A stretch of DNA of 64,000 nt from Haloarcula taiwanensis (GCA_002844335.1 CP019154.1:1922001-1986000); one strand, 5' to 3'; shown: positions 27,915 through 37,597, numbered from the stretch's first letter. Numbers and translations are program-made. The notes: generated by a model from the letters alone, not told the origin.

Positions 27915-29597
27915 ATGAGTTTAGAAAAACCATCACGCGATACGGCGCTCGATGTCGGCGTTACGGAGGACGGCCTCGATTACGACGCGCTCGCGGACTT
28001 GCTCGGGGGCCATGTCCTCGACCGCGAGGAGCACGTCAACGCCGAGGGGTTCGTCATCCGTCCCGACGAGGTCCAGGAAGTCCTCTCGACGCTGAAAGAG
28101 GAAGCTGGATTCGACCACTGCGCCTGTGTCACGGCACAGGAGTACGACGACCGGTACGAATCAATCTACCACCTGCGGAAGTACAACGACCCGACACAGG
28201 AACTGTCGATTGTCGTCCCGTCGCCGAAGGACGACCCGCACAACGAGTCGGCCGCTCGCGTCTACGACACCGCGGACTGGCACGAGCGGGAGGCCTATGA
28301 CCTGGTCGGCATCGACTACGACGACCATCCAGACCTCCGGCGCATCCTGCTGCCTGAGACCTGGCAGGGCCATCCCCTGAGCCAAGACTACAATCAGGAC
28401 CAGCCACAGATCGTCTCACTGCGCGAGCACGCGAACCCGTTGAAAGACGACAAGCGCAGCGAGGACGACCCGGACACGATGTTCGTCAACATCGGGCCGC
28501 ACCACCCGGCGACTCACGGCGTGCTCCACGTCGAGACGGTGCTTGACGGCGAGCAGATCGCCGACCTCGAACCCGACATCGGCTACCTGCACCGCTGTGA
28601 GGAGCAGATGTGTCAGCAGGGCACCTACCGTCACCAGATCATGCCGTACCCGGACCGGTGGGACTACATTTCCGCTGGGATCCTCAACGAGTGGGCGTAC
28701 GCGCGCGCCGCCGAAGACCTCGCGGATATCGAGGTCCCCGAGTACGCGCAGGTCATCCGGACGATGGCCGCAGAGATGTGCCGCATCGCCTCCCACGAAC
28801 TCGCGCTGGCGACGTTCGCGCTGGACGTGTTCGGCGACTTCACCGCCGTCTTCCAGTACGGCATCCGCGACCGCGAAATCGTCCAGAACCTGCTCGAAGA
28901 TCTGACCGGCCAGCGGCTGATGTTCAATTACCTCCGGCTGGGCGGGGTCGCCTGGGACCTGCCCGAGCCCCGCGAGGAGTACTTCGAGAAGATCCGCGAC
29001 TTCCTCGATGACCTCCCGCACAAGCTCGAAGAAATCCACGACCTCGTCACCGGGAACGAGATTTTCCAGATGCGGTGTGTCGACACCGGCGTCCTCTCCC
29101 CGGAGCAGGTCAAGCAGTACGGCGCGACCGGCCCCGTGGCACGCGGCTCCGGCGTCGACTACGACATCCGGCGCGATGACCCGTACGGCTACTACGACGA
29201 ACTCGACTGGAACGTCGTCACCGAGCAAGGCGGCGACAACTTCAGTCGCGTTCTCGTCCGCCTCCGCGAGGTCGAAGAGTCCGCCCGCATCATCGAGCAG
29301 TGTGTCGACCTGCTAGAGCAGTGGCCGGAAGACGACCGCGAGATTCAGGCCAACGTCCCGCGGACGCTCCGCCCGGACCCCGACAAGGAGATCTACCGCT
29401 CCGTCGAGGGTGCGAAGGGCGAACTCGGCATCTACATCCGCTCGGACGGGACGGACAAGCCGGCCCGGTTCAAGATCCGCAGCCCGTGCTTCTCGAACCT
29501 GCAGACGCTGCCGGAGATGTCCCAGGGCGAGTACATCCCTGACATGATCGCCTCGCTCGGGAGCCTCGACATCGTGCTCGGGGAGGTGGACCGGTAA
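27915..29597 (+). CDS. nuoCD: NADH dehydrogenase-like complex fused subunit CD
   Basis: 560 aa. Residues 1-175 form the NuoC part (YHLRKYNDPTQELSIVV, ERE-x-Y-DLVGIDYDDHPDLRRIL). From about 190 on is NuoD, with GPHHPATHGVLHV, GYLHRCEEQMC and the C-terminal RSPCFSNLQTLPEM. The fusion is usual in haloarchaea. NuoD holds the quinone-binding cavity. The stop overlaps the nuoH start. Confidence 0.97.
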   Translation: MSLEKPSRDTALDVGVTEDGLDYDALADLLGGHVLDREEHVNAEGFVIRPDEVQEVLSTLKEEAGFDHCACVTAQEYDDRYESIYHLRKYNDPTQELSIVVPSPKDDPHNESAARVYDTADWHEREAYDLVGIDYDDHPDLRRILLPETWQGHPLSQDYNQDQPQIVSLREHANPLKDDKRSEDDPDTMFVNIGPHHPATHGVLHVETVLDGEQIADLEPDIGYLHRCEEQMCQQGTYRHQIMPYPDRWDYISAGILNEWAYARAAEDLADIEVPEYAQVIRTMAAEMCRIASHELALATFALDVFGDFTAVFQYGIRDREIVQNLLEDLTGQRLMFNYLRLGGVAWDLPEPREEYFEKIRDFLDDLPHKLEEIHDLVTGNEIFQMRCVDTGVLSPEQVKQYGATGPVARGSGVDYDIRRDDPYGYYDELDWNVVTEQGGDNFSRVLVRLREVEESARIIEQCVDLLEQWPEDDREIQANVPRTLRPDPDKEIYRSVEGAKGELGIYIRSDGTDKPARFKIRSPCFSNLQTLPEMSQGEYIPDMIASLGSLDIVLGEVDR

Positions 29598-30637
29598 TGC
29601 AGTCGGCGCCGTTACCGGAAACGCTCGCGAACCTGCTGGGGCTGGATCCCAACAGCACGGCCGTGATGATCGTGCTGAGCCTCGTCGGGGCCGGACTCAT
29701 CGGGACACTCATGATGACGAACACGGCGCTTGCCGGCCCGTGGGCGAAGCGAAAGATTACGGCCGCGTTCACTGACCGCATCGCCGTCGACCGCATCGGT
29801 CCGTACGGGCTGTTCATCATCGTGGCCGACGCCGTCCGGCTGCTGTCGAAGGAACTCATCGTTCCCGAAGGCGTCGACCGACCGGCGTGGGACCTCGCGC
29901 CGCTGATTATCGCCAGTACCGCGCTGCTTGGCTTCGCCGTGATTCCGATGGGGAACGGCATCCACCTCGCCGACCCCGAAGTCGGGCTGGCGTACGTGTT
30001 CGCCGTGGCCTCGACCACGTCGATCGGTCTCGTGATGGCCGGCTACGCATCGAACAACAAGTACTCGTTCCTCGGCGGGCTGCGCGCCGTCGCGCAGAAC
30101 CTCGCCTACGAGATCCCGCTCATTCTGACGGGCGCGTCGGTCGTCATCTTCGCCGGCTCGCTCCAGATGAGCGAAATCGTCGCGGCCCAGCAGCAGTCGC
30201 TGATCGGCCCGCTGCCGTCGTGGTACGCGTTCGTGAACCCATTCGCGTTCGTGCTGTTCATGATCGCGAACCTCGCGGAGGTCGGCCGGAACCCGTTCGA
30301 CATCCCGGAAGCGCCGACCGAGATTGTCGCCGGCTACCAGACCGAGTACTCCTCAGTGTACTTCGTCCTGATCTACCTCGGGGAGTTCATCCACATCTTC
30401 CTCGGTGGGGCGATCATCGCTACGATCTTCCTCGGTGGACCGGCCGGTCCGGTTCTCCCGGGCATCGTCTGGTTCCTCATCAAGATCTGGGGCGTCTTCC
30501 TGTTCACGCAGTGGGCCCGCTCGGCGGTGCCCCGCGTCCGGATCGACCAGCTCATCGAAATCGGCTGGAAGGGAATGCTGGTGCTCTCGCTGGCGAACCT
30601 GCTGCTGACTGCCGTTATTGTCGGGGTGACCGTCTGA
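29597..30637 (+). CDS. nuoH: NADH dehydrogenase-like complex subunit H
   Basis: 346 aa, eight or so membrane helices. Family motifs include DRIGPYGLFIIVADAVRLL, EVGRNPFDIPEAPTEIVAGY with acidic residues near the quinone channel, and a TQWARSAVPRVRIDQLI loop. It joins the peripheral arm to the proton-pumping modules. The final A of its stop is also the first base of a 16-codon frame that leads to nuoI. Confidence 0.97.
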   Translation: MQSAPLPETLANLLGLDPNSTAVMIVLSLVGAGLIGTLMMTNTALAGPWAKRKITAAFTDRIAVDRIGPYGLFIIVADAVRLLSKELIVPEGVDRPAWDLAPLIIASTALLGFAVIPMGNGIHLADPEVGLAYVFAVASTTSIGLVMAGYASNNKYSFLGGLRAVAQNLAYEIPLILTGASVVIFAGSLQMSEIVAAQQQSLIGPLPSWYAFVNPFAFVLFMIANLAEVGRNPFDIPEAPTEIVAGYQTEYSSVYFVLIYLGEFIHIFLGGAIIATIFLGGPAGPVLPGIVWFLIKIWGVFLFTQWARSAVPRVRIDQLIEIGWKGMLVLSLANLLLTAVIVGVTV

Positions 30638-30687
30638 TGACGGCCACACGAACCGACCCGCGAGCGACCGGAGGTGACCTGTCATGA
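30637..30687 (+). CDS. Possible 16-aa small ORF bridging nuoH and nuoI
   Basis: An ATG in the ATGA junction with the nuoH stop opens a frame of 16 codons (MTATRTDPRATGGDLS) that closes in a second ATGA junction with the nuoI start. Both overlaps have the form used for coupled translation in this operon. A GGAGGTGA ribosome-binding-like sequence at about 30670-30677 lies just before nuoI, which could also explain the spacing. It may be a translated linker peptide or simply the Shine-Dalgarno region read in frame. Confidence 0.35.
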   Translation: MTATRTDPRATGGDLS

Positions 30688-31145
30688 TTGGAATCCTGAA
30701 ATCAATGGCGACGACGATGAAACACGCCCTCGACGGGGAGACGTTCACGGTGGAGTACCCGGACGTCGCCCCCGAGGTGAGTCCCCGCTTCCGCGGCGTC
30801 CACAAGTGGAGCCAGGAGCGGTGTATCTGGTGTCGGCAGTGTGAGAACGTCTGCCCGAACAACACCATCCAGATCGTGATGGACGAGCAGCGCAACGGCG
30901 AGCAGTACAACCTCCACATCGGCCAGTGTATCTACTGCCGGCTGTGTGAGGAGGTCTGCCCGACTGACGCGATTCTGCTGACCCAGAACTTCGAGTTCAC
31001 CGCGGACACGAAAGACGAGTTCGCCTACGACAAGGAGCAACTCAAGAACGTGCCGTGGTACAAGGATATCGACCCGCTGGAGTCCCGCGAACCCGACCGG
31101 GGCGCGTGGATCGGCGAGGGCGACGGCGAAGTGGATTACCAGTAA
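30684..31145 (+). CDS. nuoI: NADH dehydrogenase-like complex subunit I (8Fe-ferredoxin type)
   Basis: 153 aa. Two 4Fe-4S motifs are present, CIWCRQCENVCP and CIYCRLCEEVCP, which bind clusters N6a and N6b. The N-terminal amphipathic helix (ILKSMATTMKHAL) contacts the membrane arm. In haloarchaea the usual NADH-oxidising partners NuoEFG are missing, so NuoI is likely the entry point for electrons from another donor, perhaps ferredoxin or F420H2; the donor is not known from this sequence. Confidence 0.97.
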   Translation: MIGILKSMATTMKHALDGETFTVEYPDVAPEVSPRFRGVHKWSQERCIWCRQCENVCPNNTIQIVMDEQRNGEQYNLHIGQCIYCRLCEEVCPTDAILLTQNFEFTADTKDEFAYDKEQLKNVPWYKDIDPLESREPDRGAWIGEGDGEVDYQ

Positions 31146-31426
31146 TCCCTTTTGCGGCGGATTTTATCGGGCTTCTCTTAGGACAGGCGTCGCGGCTCCT
31201 TCGTCCGTACGTGCCGAGGTGACGTGCTGCTCAGCGAGGCTGGCTTTCCAGTAGTACTCCCAGAGTAGACTGTCTCAATCGCCCGAACCCATCTAGATAC
31301 TGATGCGTATTCTCCAGAAGGACAGAAGTGCCCCGAAATATGGGGGCCATACCGGCAAACAGTGGCTCTACTGGCGAGACGAAAGAGGAATCTTCAAAGG
31401 GACGCCGCAAAGAGTCTCCAAGTAAG
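31146..31426. other. Unusual gap within the nuo operon
   Basis: About 280 bases between nuoI and nuoJ1, while all other nuo junctions overlap or abut. I see no clear gene, no strong TATA box and no RNA fold. T-rich stretches occur just after nuoI (CCCTTTTGCGGCGGATTTTA), which could end transcription, so a second promoter for nuoJ1-N may lie in the gap. Confidence 0.5.
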
Positions 31427-31696
31427 ATGGCACTGGCAGAGTCAATTGCGTTCGCGCTGTTCGCTATCGTAACGGTGAGCAGCGCTGCGGGCGTCGTGTT
31501 AGTCCGGGACGTCTGGCACTCGGCGCTGTTACTGGGCGTTTCACTCGTCAGCGTCGCAGTGTTCTACGTAATGAACCAGGCGGCGTTCGTCGCAACGATG
31601 CAGATCCTGGTGTACGTCGGCGGCGTCCTCGTTCTCATCACCTTCGCGGTGATGCTGACCCGCGAGGACGAGTCGGTGATCGAGGTGACACCATGA
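31427..31696 (+). CDS. nuoJ1: NADH dehydrogenase-like complex subunit J, N-terminal half
   Basis: 89 aa from ATG 31427. Three hydrophobic helices with the NuoJ pattern SALLLGVSLVSVAVFYVMNQAAFVATMQILVYVGGVLVL. The frame is open upstream to 31328, but that part is polar and Lys/Ser-rich, so the ATG at the first helix is chosen. The C-terminal half of NuoJ is a separate gene, as usual in haloarchaea. GTGACACC-like overlap with nuoJ2 is 4 bp. Confidence 0.92.
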   Translation: MALAESIAFALFAIVTVSSAAGVVLVRDVWHSALLLGVSLVSVAVFYVMNQAAFVATMQILVYVGGVLVLITFAVMLTREDESVIEVTP

Positions 31697-32091
31697 CCAC
31701 AAAGCCCGAACTACAGACGGAGGGGAGTTTCGTCGCTGGACTGGCCGCAATCGCCCTGTTCGTCGTCCTCGGTGCAGTGTTCATGGGCGTCTCGTTTCCC
31801 GCGCCAGCGGGCTTTGGCGAGGGAGCAGCAATAACTAAGAGCCTCGGCGCGGCGATGTTCGACATCGCTCCGAGCGCGATTATGGGCGAGGGTGAGACGG
31901 CTGTTCCCGGTGAAGGGTTCCTCGTTGCCTTCGAGACTATCGACATCGTGCTGGTAGCCGCACTCGTTGGGGCCGTCATGCTTGCCCGACGAGAGGGTGC
32001 TGGCGAGTCAGTAACACTCGGTGTCGAAACCACGGATGACGACGACATGGCTGTTGCCGCTGACGGTGGCCCGGGGGGTGACGACTCGTGA
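31693..32091 (+). CDS. nuoJ2: NADH dehydrogenase-like complex subunit J, C-terminal half
   Basis: 132 aa. A first helix (FVAGLAAIALFVVLGAVFMG), a polar loop, then a helix with FETIDIVLVAALVGAVMLARRE, matching the last helices of NuoJ. It ends in an acidic tail. It overlaps nuoJ1 and nuoK by 4 bp each. Together with J1 it would make one NuoJ unit in the membrane arm. Confidence 0.9.
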   Translation: MTTKPELQTEGSFVAGLAAIALFVVLGAVFMGVSFPAPAGFGEGAAITKSLGAAMFDIAPSAIMGEGETAVPGEGFLVAFETIDIVLVAALVGAVMLARREGAGESVTLGVETTDDDDMAVAADGGPGGDDS

Positions 32092-32390
32092 TTCCGGCTG
32101 AGACGTACCTCCTCCTGTCGGCGGCCATATTCTGTATCGGTCTGTTCGGCATCCTCACCCGACGGAACGCGCTCATCTTCCTGATGTCCGTCGAGTTGAT
32201 GCTGAACGCTGCGAATATCAACCTCGTCGCGTTCTCGCTGCAACACGGGAACCTCACCGGCCAGGTGTTCACCCTGTTCACGATGGCACTCGCCGCCGCG
32301 GAGGTCGCCATCGGCATCGGTATCGTCCTGGTCCTGTACCGCAACTTCACAGACGTGGACGTGACGAAGGCGACGACGATGAGGTGGTAA
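32088..32390 (+). CDS. nuoK: NADH dehydrogenase-like complex subunit K
   Basis: 100 aa from a GTG start in a GTGA junction. Three helices with FLMSVELMLNAANINLVAFS, including the conserved glutamate of NuoK, and a second acidic site in AAAEVAIGIGIVL. These residues line the proton path. It is followed by nuoL after 3 bp. Confidence 0.95.
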   Translation: MIPAETYLLLSAAIFCIGLFGILTRRNALIFLMSVELMLNAANINLVAFSLQHGNLTGQVFTLFTMALAAAEVAIGIGIVLVLYRNFTDVDVTKATTMRW

Positions 32391-32393
32391 CAG

Positions 32394-34490
32394 ATGGCTG
32401 CATTCACATACGCTCCGGCGATTGTCCTGCTGCCGTTCGTATCGTTCCTCGTCGCGCTGTTCGCCGGCGACCGCATGCCGAAAGGCGGCGCGTTAGCTGG
32501 CATCACCGCGACGGGCGGGTCGCTCCTGCTATCGATCTGGGTCGCGCTGACGGTGGCTGGCGGTGAGGTTCACAACGAGATACTGTACACGTGGACCGCA
32601 AGCGTCGAGTCGCTCCGGCTGAACTTCGGCCTGCTGCTCGACCCGCTGTCTGCGCTCATGCTGCTTATCGTCTGTCTCATATCCTTCCTCGTCCACATCT
32701 TCTCGCTCGGCTACATGAACGACGAGGGCGAGACCGGTCTCCCGCGCTATTACGCCGGGCTCGGCCTGTTCACGGCGAGCATGCTCGGGTTCGTCGTCGC
32801 CAACAATCTCCTGATGGCGTTCATGTTCTTCGAGCTGGTGGGCCTGTGTTCGTATCTGCTCATCGGCTTCTGGTTCCGTCAGGACGGCCCGCCGAGCGCC
32901 GCGAAGAAGGCGTTCCTCGTCACCCGCTTCGGTGACTACTTCTTCCTCATCGGCGTCGTCGGCATCTTCGCCACCTTTGGGACCGGCCTCTTCGCCCCCA
33001 TTACGCAGGGCGGCGAAGTAGTTGCCGAGAGTTTCCCGATGCTAGCCGAACACGCTATCGTCGACGGCGAGGTCGAAGGTATCGCGATGCTGGAGACGGT
33101 CGGCATGGGACCACAGGCCTGGTTCACTGTGCTTGGCCTCCTCGTGCTGGGCGGTGTGGTCGGTAAGTCCGCGCAGTTCCCGCTGCACACGTGGCTGCCT
33201 GACGCGATGGAAGGTCCGACGCCGGTCTCGGCGCTGATTCACGCAGCGACGATGGTTGCAGCCGGTGTGTACCTCGTCGCACGGATGTACGGCTTCTACG
33301 CGCTCTCGCCGACGGCGCTGGCCGTCATCGCCCTTATCGGCGGCTTCACCGCACTGTTTGCGGCAACGATGGGCCTGGTCAAACAGGAAATCAAACAAGT
33401 ACTCGCGTACTCCACCATCTCCCAGTACGGGTACATGATGCTCGCGCTGGGGTCGGGTGGCTACATCGCCGCTGTCTTCCACCTGACCACCCACGCCGTG
33501 TTCAAGGCGCTGCTCTTCCTCGGCGCGGGGTCGGTCATCATCGCCATGCACCACAACGAGAACATGTGGGACATGGGCGGTCTGAAAGACCGGATGCCAG
33601 TGACCTACTGGACGTTCCTCGCCGGCTCGCTCGCACTGGCCGGTATCGTTCCGTTCGCCGGCTTCTGGTCCAAGGACGAGGTGCTGTACGAGGCACTCAT
33701 CCACGGCTTCGGTACTGAGGGCGGCCTCGGGACGGCCTACCTCGTCGCGTACGCGATGGGGCTGCTGGCCGTGTTCTTCACCGGCTTCTACACCTTCCGG
33801 ATGGTGTACCTGACCTTCCACGGCGACGCCCGCTCGGACACTGCACGCGACCCCGAGCCCGTCCGCTGGAACGTCAAGGGCCCGCTGACGGTCCTTGGCA
33901 TCCTCGCCACAACCATCGGGTTCATTAACATGGCCCCGGTCAAGAAGCTCACCGGCGCGGAAATCGACTTCCTCCACAAGTGGCTGACCGGGCCCGAAGA
34001 GGGCGGCTGGCCAGCCCTTCTCTCGACGGACCTACACCACTACGAGGAACTGCTCCACAATGTGCCCCACGTCGACCCAGCGTATCCGCTAGGTGGTGAG
34101 ACCGGGACGCTGCTGGTTTCAGCAGCCCTCTCACTCGGGCTGGCACTCACCGGCGTGCTCGTTGCTCGGAGCCTCTATGCCGGTGCCGACCCGGTCGAGC
34201 ATACGGACAAGCTTGGCGGTCTGAAGACGCTACTCATGCACAATTACTACCAGGACGAATATCAGGTGTGGCTCGCGACGGGTGTCACCTACCCGCTCGC
34301 CCGTGTGATGAACAAGTTCGACCAGGGTGTCGTCGACGGTGTCGTCAACGGCATCTCCAGCGTGAGCCTGTTCGGCGGCAGCCGCATCCGACGCATCCAG
34401 TCCGGCGTCGTCAGCAACTACGCGACGCTGCTGACGCTTGGACTCGTGCTCTTGCTTGCTGCCTTCGGCGTCATGGGAGGGTGGTTCTAG
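32394..34490 (+). CDS. nuoL: NADH dehydrogenase-like complex subunit L
   Basis: 698 aa, antiporter-like proton-pumping subunit. Signatures: FFELVGLCSYLLIGFW, HTWLPDAMEGPTPVSALIHA and KQEIKQVLAYSTISQYGYM with the key lysine and histidine residues of the channel. The C-terminal region includes extra helices and the long lateral helix zone (after about 500). It abuts nuoM: the TAG stop is directly followed by ATG. Confidence 0.97.
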   Translation: MAAFTYAPAIVLLPFVSFLVALFAGDRMPKGGALAGITATGGSLLLSIWVALTVAGGEVHNEILYTWTASVESLRLNFGLLLDPLSALMLLIVCLISFLVHIFSLGYMNDEGETGLPRYYAGLGLFTASMLGFVVANNLLMAFMFFELVGLCSYLLIGFWFRQDGPPSAAKKAFLVTRFGDYFFLIGVVGIFATFGTGLFAPITQGGEVVAESFPMLAEHAIVDGEVEGIAMLETVGMGPQAWFTVLGLLVLGGVVGKSAQFPLHTWLPDAMEGPTPVSALIHAATMVAAGVYLVARMYGFYALSPTALAVIALIGGFTALFAATMGLVKQEIKQVLAYSTISQYGYMMLALGSGGYIAAVFHLTTHAVFKALLFLGAGSVIIAMHHNENMWDMGGLKDRMPVTYWTFLAGSLALAGIVPFAGFWSKDEVLYEALIHGFGTEGGLGTAYLVAYAMGLLAVFFTGFYTFRMVYLTFHGDARSDTARDPEPVRWNVKGPLTVLGILATTIGFINMAPVKKLTGAEIDFLHKWLTGPEEGGWPALLSTDLHHYEELLHNVPHVDPAYPLGGETGTLLVSAALSLGLALTGVLVARSLYAGADPVEHTDKLGGLKTLLMHNYYQDEYQVWLATGVTYPLARVMNKFDQGVVDGVVNGISSVSLFGGSRIRRIQSGVVSNYATLLTLGLVLLLAAFGVMGGWF

Positions 34491-36026
34491 ATGTGGGTCG
34501 CTGCGCTTCTGCTCGTGACCCTGCTGGGAACCGGTCTCGTGTTCCTCTCGCCTGACCGGTACGCCGGAAAGCTCGCCGCTGCCGTCAGTGCGGTGCCAGC
34601 GCTTGGCAGCCTCTACATGTACTGGGTGTACCTCACGCAGTACGGCGGCACGGGGAACGCCCTGCTGTCGCCCGCCGACATCGCATTCGGCCAGCAGATC
34701 CCGTGGATCACGCTGGGTGAACTGGAAGTGTCGTACTACGTTGGCCTCGACGGCATCAGCATGCCGCTGCTCGCGCTGACGACGGTCCTGACGACGCTCG
34801 CAATCGTCTCGGCGTGGACGCCCATCGACGAGCGCCAGTCCCAGTTCTACGGATTGATGCTGTTCATGGAAGTGAGCCTCATCGGCGTGTTCTCCGCGCT
34901 CGATTTCTTCCTCTGGTTCGTCTTCTGGGAGGGCGTCCTCATCCCGATGTACCTGCTCATCGGAGTCTGGGGCGGTCCGCGCCGGAAGTACGCCGCCATC
35001 AAGTTCTTCGTCTACACGAACGTGGCGTCGCTGATCATGTTCGCGGGCCTGTTCGCGCTCGTGTTCAGTACTGGTCTCACGTCGCTGTCTCTGCCCGCGA
35101 TGGCTGAGGCGTTCCGCACCGCGAGCGGACTCCCGACCATCGCCGGCGTCAACCTGATGACCATCTCCTTCATCATGATGTTCTTCGGGTTCGCGGTGAA
35201 GGTGCCCGTCTTCCCGCTACACACGTGGCTCCCTGACGCTCACGTCGAGGCCCCGACACCGGTGTCGGTTATGCTGGCCGGGGTCCTCCTGAAGATGGGG
35301 ACCTACGCACTGCTGCGGTTCAACTTCACGATGCTTGCGGACACAGCACGGGCGCTTGCGGTTCCGCTTGCAATCATCGGCGTCGTCAGCGTCATCTACG
35401 GCGCGATGCTCGCGCTGGCACAGCGCGACCTCAAGCGAATCGTCGCCTACTCATCGATTTCGTCGATGGGTTATGTCATCCTTGGGCTGGTCGCGTTCAC
35501 GCCCTACGGCATGGGCGGGGCGACCTTCCAGATGATTGCCCACGGCCTCATCTCAGGGCTGATGTTCATGGCCGTCGGGGTCATCTACAACACGACCCAC
35601 ACGCGGATGGTCGGCGACATGTCCGGCCTCGCGGACAGGATGCCCTGGACGGTCGGCATCTTCGTCGCCGCCGCCTTCGGCTACATGGGCCTGCCGCTGA
35701 TGGCCGGCTTCGCCGGGGAGTACTTCATCTTCCAGGGCTCGTTCAACGCGCCGACGCTCGGCGGAGCCGCGCCGGTGTTGACTTCGCTGGCGATGTTCGG
35801 CATCGTCATCGTCGCCGGCTACCTGCTGTGGGCCATGCAGCGCACGCTGTTCGGTGCCTTCAGCCTGGAGACCGACTACGAGGTCAGCCCGGCCGCGTTC
35901 CACGACGTCGCGCCGCTGGCCGTGTTGCTCCTGCTGGTCATCGCACTCGGTGTCGCGCCGGACCTCTCCTTTGCTATGATACAGGACTCGATATCACCGG
36001 TTCTCGAAATCGGAGGTGGTGCATAG
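34491..36026 (+). CDS. nuoM: NADH dehydrogenase-like complex subunit M
   Basis: 511 aa with 14 predicted helices. It has FFLWFVFWEGVLIPMYLLIG, FPLHTWLPDAHVEAPTPVSV and RDLKRIVAYSSISSMGYVIL, the channel motifs shared with NuoL and NuoN. It begins right after the nuoL stop and abuts nuoN. It is a second antiporter-like proton channel. Confidence 0.97.
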   Translation: MWVAALLLVTLLGTGLVFLSPDRYAGKLAAAVSAVPALGSLYMYWVYLTQYGGTGNALLSPADIAFGQQIPWITLGELEVSYYVGLDGISMPLLALTTVLTTLAIVSAWTPIDERQSQFYGLMLFMEVSLIGVFSALDFFLWFVFWEGVLIPMYLLIGVWGGPRRKYAAIKFFVYTNVASLIMFAGLFALVFSTGLTSLSLPAMAEAFRTASGLPTIAGVNLMTISFIMMFFGFAVKVPVFPLHTWLPDAHVEAPTPVSVMLAGVLLKMGTYALLRFNFTMLADTARALAVPLAIIGVVSVIYGAMLALAQRDLKRIVAYSSISSMGYVILGLVAFTPYGMGGATFQMIAHGLISGLMFMAVGVIYNTTHTRMVGDMSGLADRMPWTVGIFVAAAFGYMGLPLMAGFAGEYFIFQGSFNAPTLGGAAPVLTSLAMFGIVIVAGYLLWAMQRTLFGAFSLETDYEVSPAAFHDVAPLAVLLLLVIALGVAPDLSFAMIQDSISPVLEIGGGA

Positions 36027-37577
36027 ATGGTCGCACTCCCTGACTGGATGGCGCTCGCCCCGGCACTCTCGCTGGCCTTCGCCTCCCTGGTGTTGCTGCT
36101 GTCGGACTCAGTCAACCCAGACACGACGAACACGGGGCTGCTGGCTGGTATCTCGGCGCTTGGATCACTGGTCTCCTTCGGCTTCGCCGGCTGGTTTATT
36201 ACCGCCGGCACCGGGATGGCAAACGGCACCGGCGTCGCGCTGTTCAATGACCAGCTCGTCGTCGACCAGATGGCCCTGTTCTTCATGGCCATCGTCGGTA
36301 GCGTCACGACCCTAGTCGTGCTCGCGAGCTACGACTACGTCGCTGAGCACAGCTACCAGGCCGAGTTCTTCGCACTGGTTCTGCTGTCTGCGACCGGGAT
36401 GAGTATCCTCAGTGCGGCCAACAGCCTGGCAACGGCCTTCGTCGCACTCGAGCTTGTGTCGCTGCCGTCCTACGCACTCGTCGCCTTCCTCAAGGAAAAC
36501 AAGGGCAGCGTCGAGGCAGGACTGAAGTACTTCCTCATCGGCGCGGTGTCCTCGGCAGTGCTGGCCTACGGCATCTCGCTGGTGTACGCTGCGACGGGCG
36601 TGCTTCGATTCGACGGCGTCGCAACAGCTATTTCCAGTGGCACGATCCAGACCATATCCGAGGGGTCGATACAGGCCCAGTCCGGTGAGCCAGCCGTCCC
36701 GATGGCTATCCTCGGCGTCGGTATCCTGATGATCATCGGTGGCGTCGCGTTCAAGACCGCCTCCGTGCCGTTCCACTTCTGGGCACCAGAGGCGTACGAA
36801 GGCGCACCAGCACCGATCTCGGCGTTCCTCTCCTCGGCGTCGAAGGCCGCCGGTTTCGTGCTGGCGTTCCGTGTCTTCGCTGTCGCCTTCCCCATTGGCG
36901 ACCTGCTCGCCGCTGGTGGAGCGATCAACTGGGTGATGGCGTTCCAGATCCTCGCCATCGCGACGATGTTCATCGGGAACTTCGCCGCCGCGACTCAGGA
37001 GACAGTCAAGCGGATGCTGGCCTACTCCAGCGTCGGCCACGCCGGCTACGTCCTCATCGGCCTCGCCGCCGTCTCTGGCTCCGGCGAGGGACTGAGCCTC
37101 AGCCTGAGCGCCGGGATGTCTCACCTGCTCGTCTACGGCTTCATGAACACGGGCGCGTTCCTGTTCATCGCGCTGGCCGAGTACTGGGGCGTCGGCCGAC
37201 GCTTCGAGGACTACAACGGCCTCGGCAAGGAAGCGCCAGTCGCCTGCGCGGCGATGACGGTGTTCCTCTTTAGCCTCGCCGGCCTGCCTATCGGCGGCGG
37301 GTTCTTCTCGAAGTTCTACCTGTTCTCGGCGACCCTCAACGTGGGCGCGTGGTCGCTGGCCGCCGCGCTTATCATCAACAGCGCACTCAGCCTGTTCTAC
37401 TACTCCCGCGTCGTCAAGGCGATGTGGATCGAAGAACCGAACGGCAGCCGGACCATCGAGTCCTATCCGATGGGACTGTACACCGCCGTGGTTGGTGCCG
37501 CGGTCGTGACTGTCCTGCTCGTCCCCGGCTTCAACCGCGTTTCTGAAATCGCGTTCCAGGCCGCGCAGTTGCTGTAA
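36027..37577 (+). CDS. nuoN: NADH dehydrogenase-like complex subunit N
   Basis: 516 aa. Motifs include ALELVSLPSYALVAFLKENKG, FHFWAPEAYEGAPAPISAFL and QETVKRMLAYSSVGHAGYVL. It is the third antiporter-like subunit and last gene of the operon. The order A-B-CD-H-I-J1-J2-K-L-M-N with no E, F or G is the known haloarchaeal layout; quinone here is presumably menaquinone. Confidence 0.97.
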   Translation: MVALPDWMALAPALSLAFASLVLLLSDSVNPDTTNTGLLAGISALGSLVSFGFAGWFITAGTGMANGTGVALFNDQLVVDQMALFFMAIVGSVTTLVVLASYDYVAEHSYQAEFFALVLLSATGMSILSAANSLATAFVALELVSLPSYALVAFLKENKGSVEAGLKYFLIGAVSSAVLAYGISLVYAATGVLRFDGVATAISSGTIQTISEGSIQAQSGEPAVPMAILGVGILMIIGGVAFKTASVPFHFWAPEAYEGAPAPISAFLSSASKAAGFVLAFRVFAVAFPIGDLLAAGGAINWVMAFQILAIATMFIGNFAAATQETVKRMLAYSSVGHAGYVLIGLAAVSGSGEGLSLSLSAGMSHLLVYGFMNTGAFLFIALAEYWGVGRRFEDYNGLGKEAPVACAAMTVFLFSLAGLPIGGGFFSKFYLFSATLNVGAWSLAAALIINSALSLFYYSRVVKAMWIEEPNGSRTIESYPMGLYTAVVGAAVVTVLLVPGFNRVSEIAFQAAQLL

Positions 37578-37597
37578 GCGCGGTTCGACGCGTCTTC

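Noticed and set aside
27915-29597. nuoCD fusion as a novelty
   Set aside because: The fusion and the absence of NuoEFG are usual in haloarchaea.
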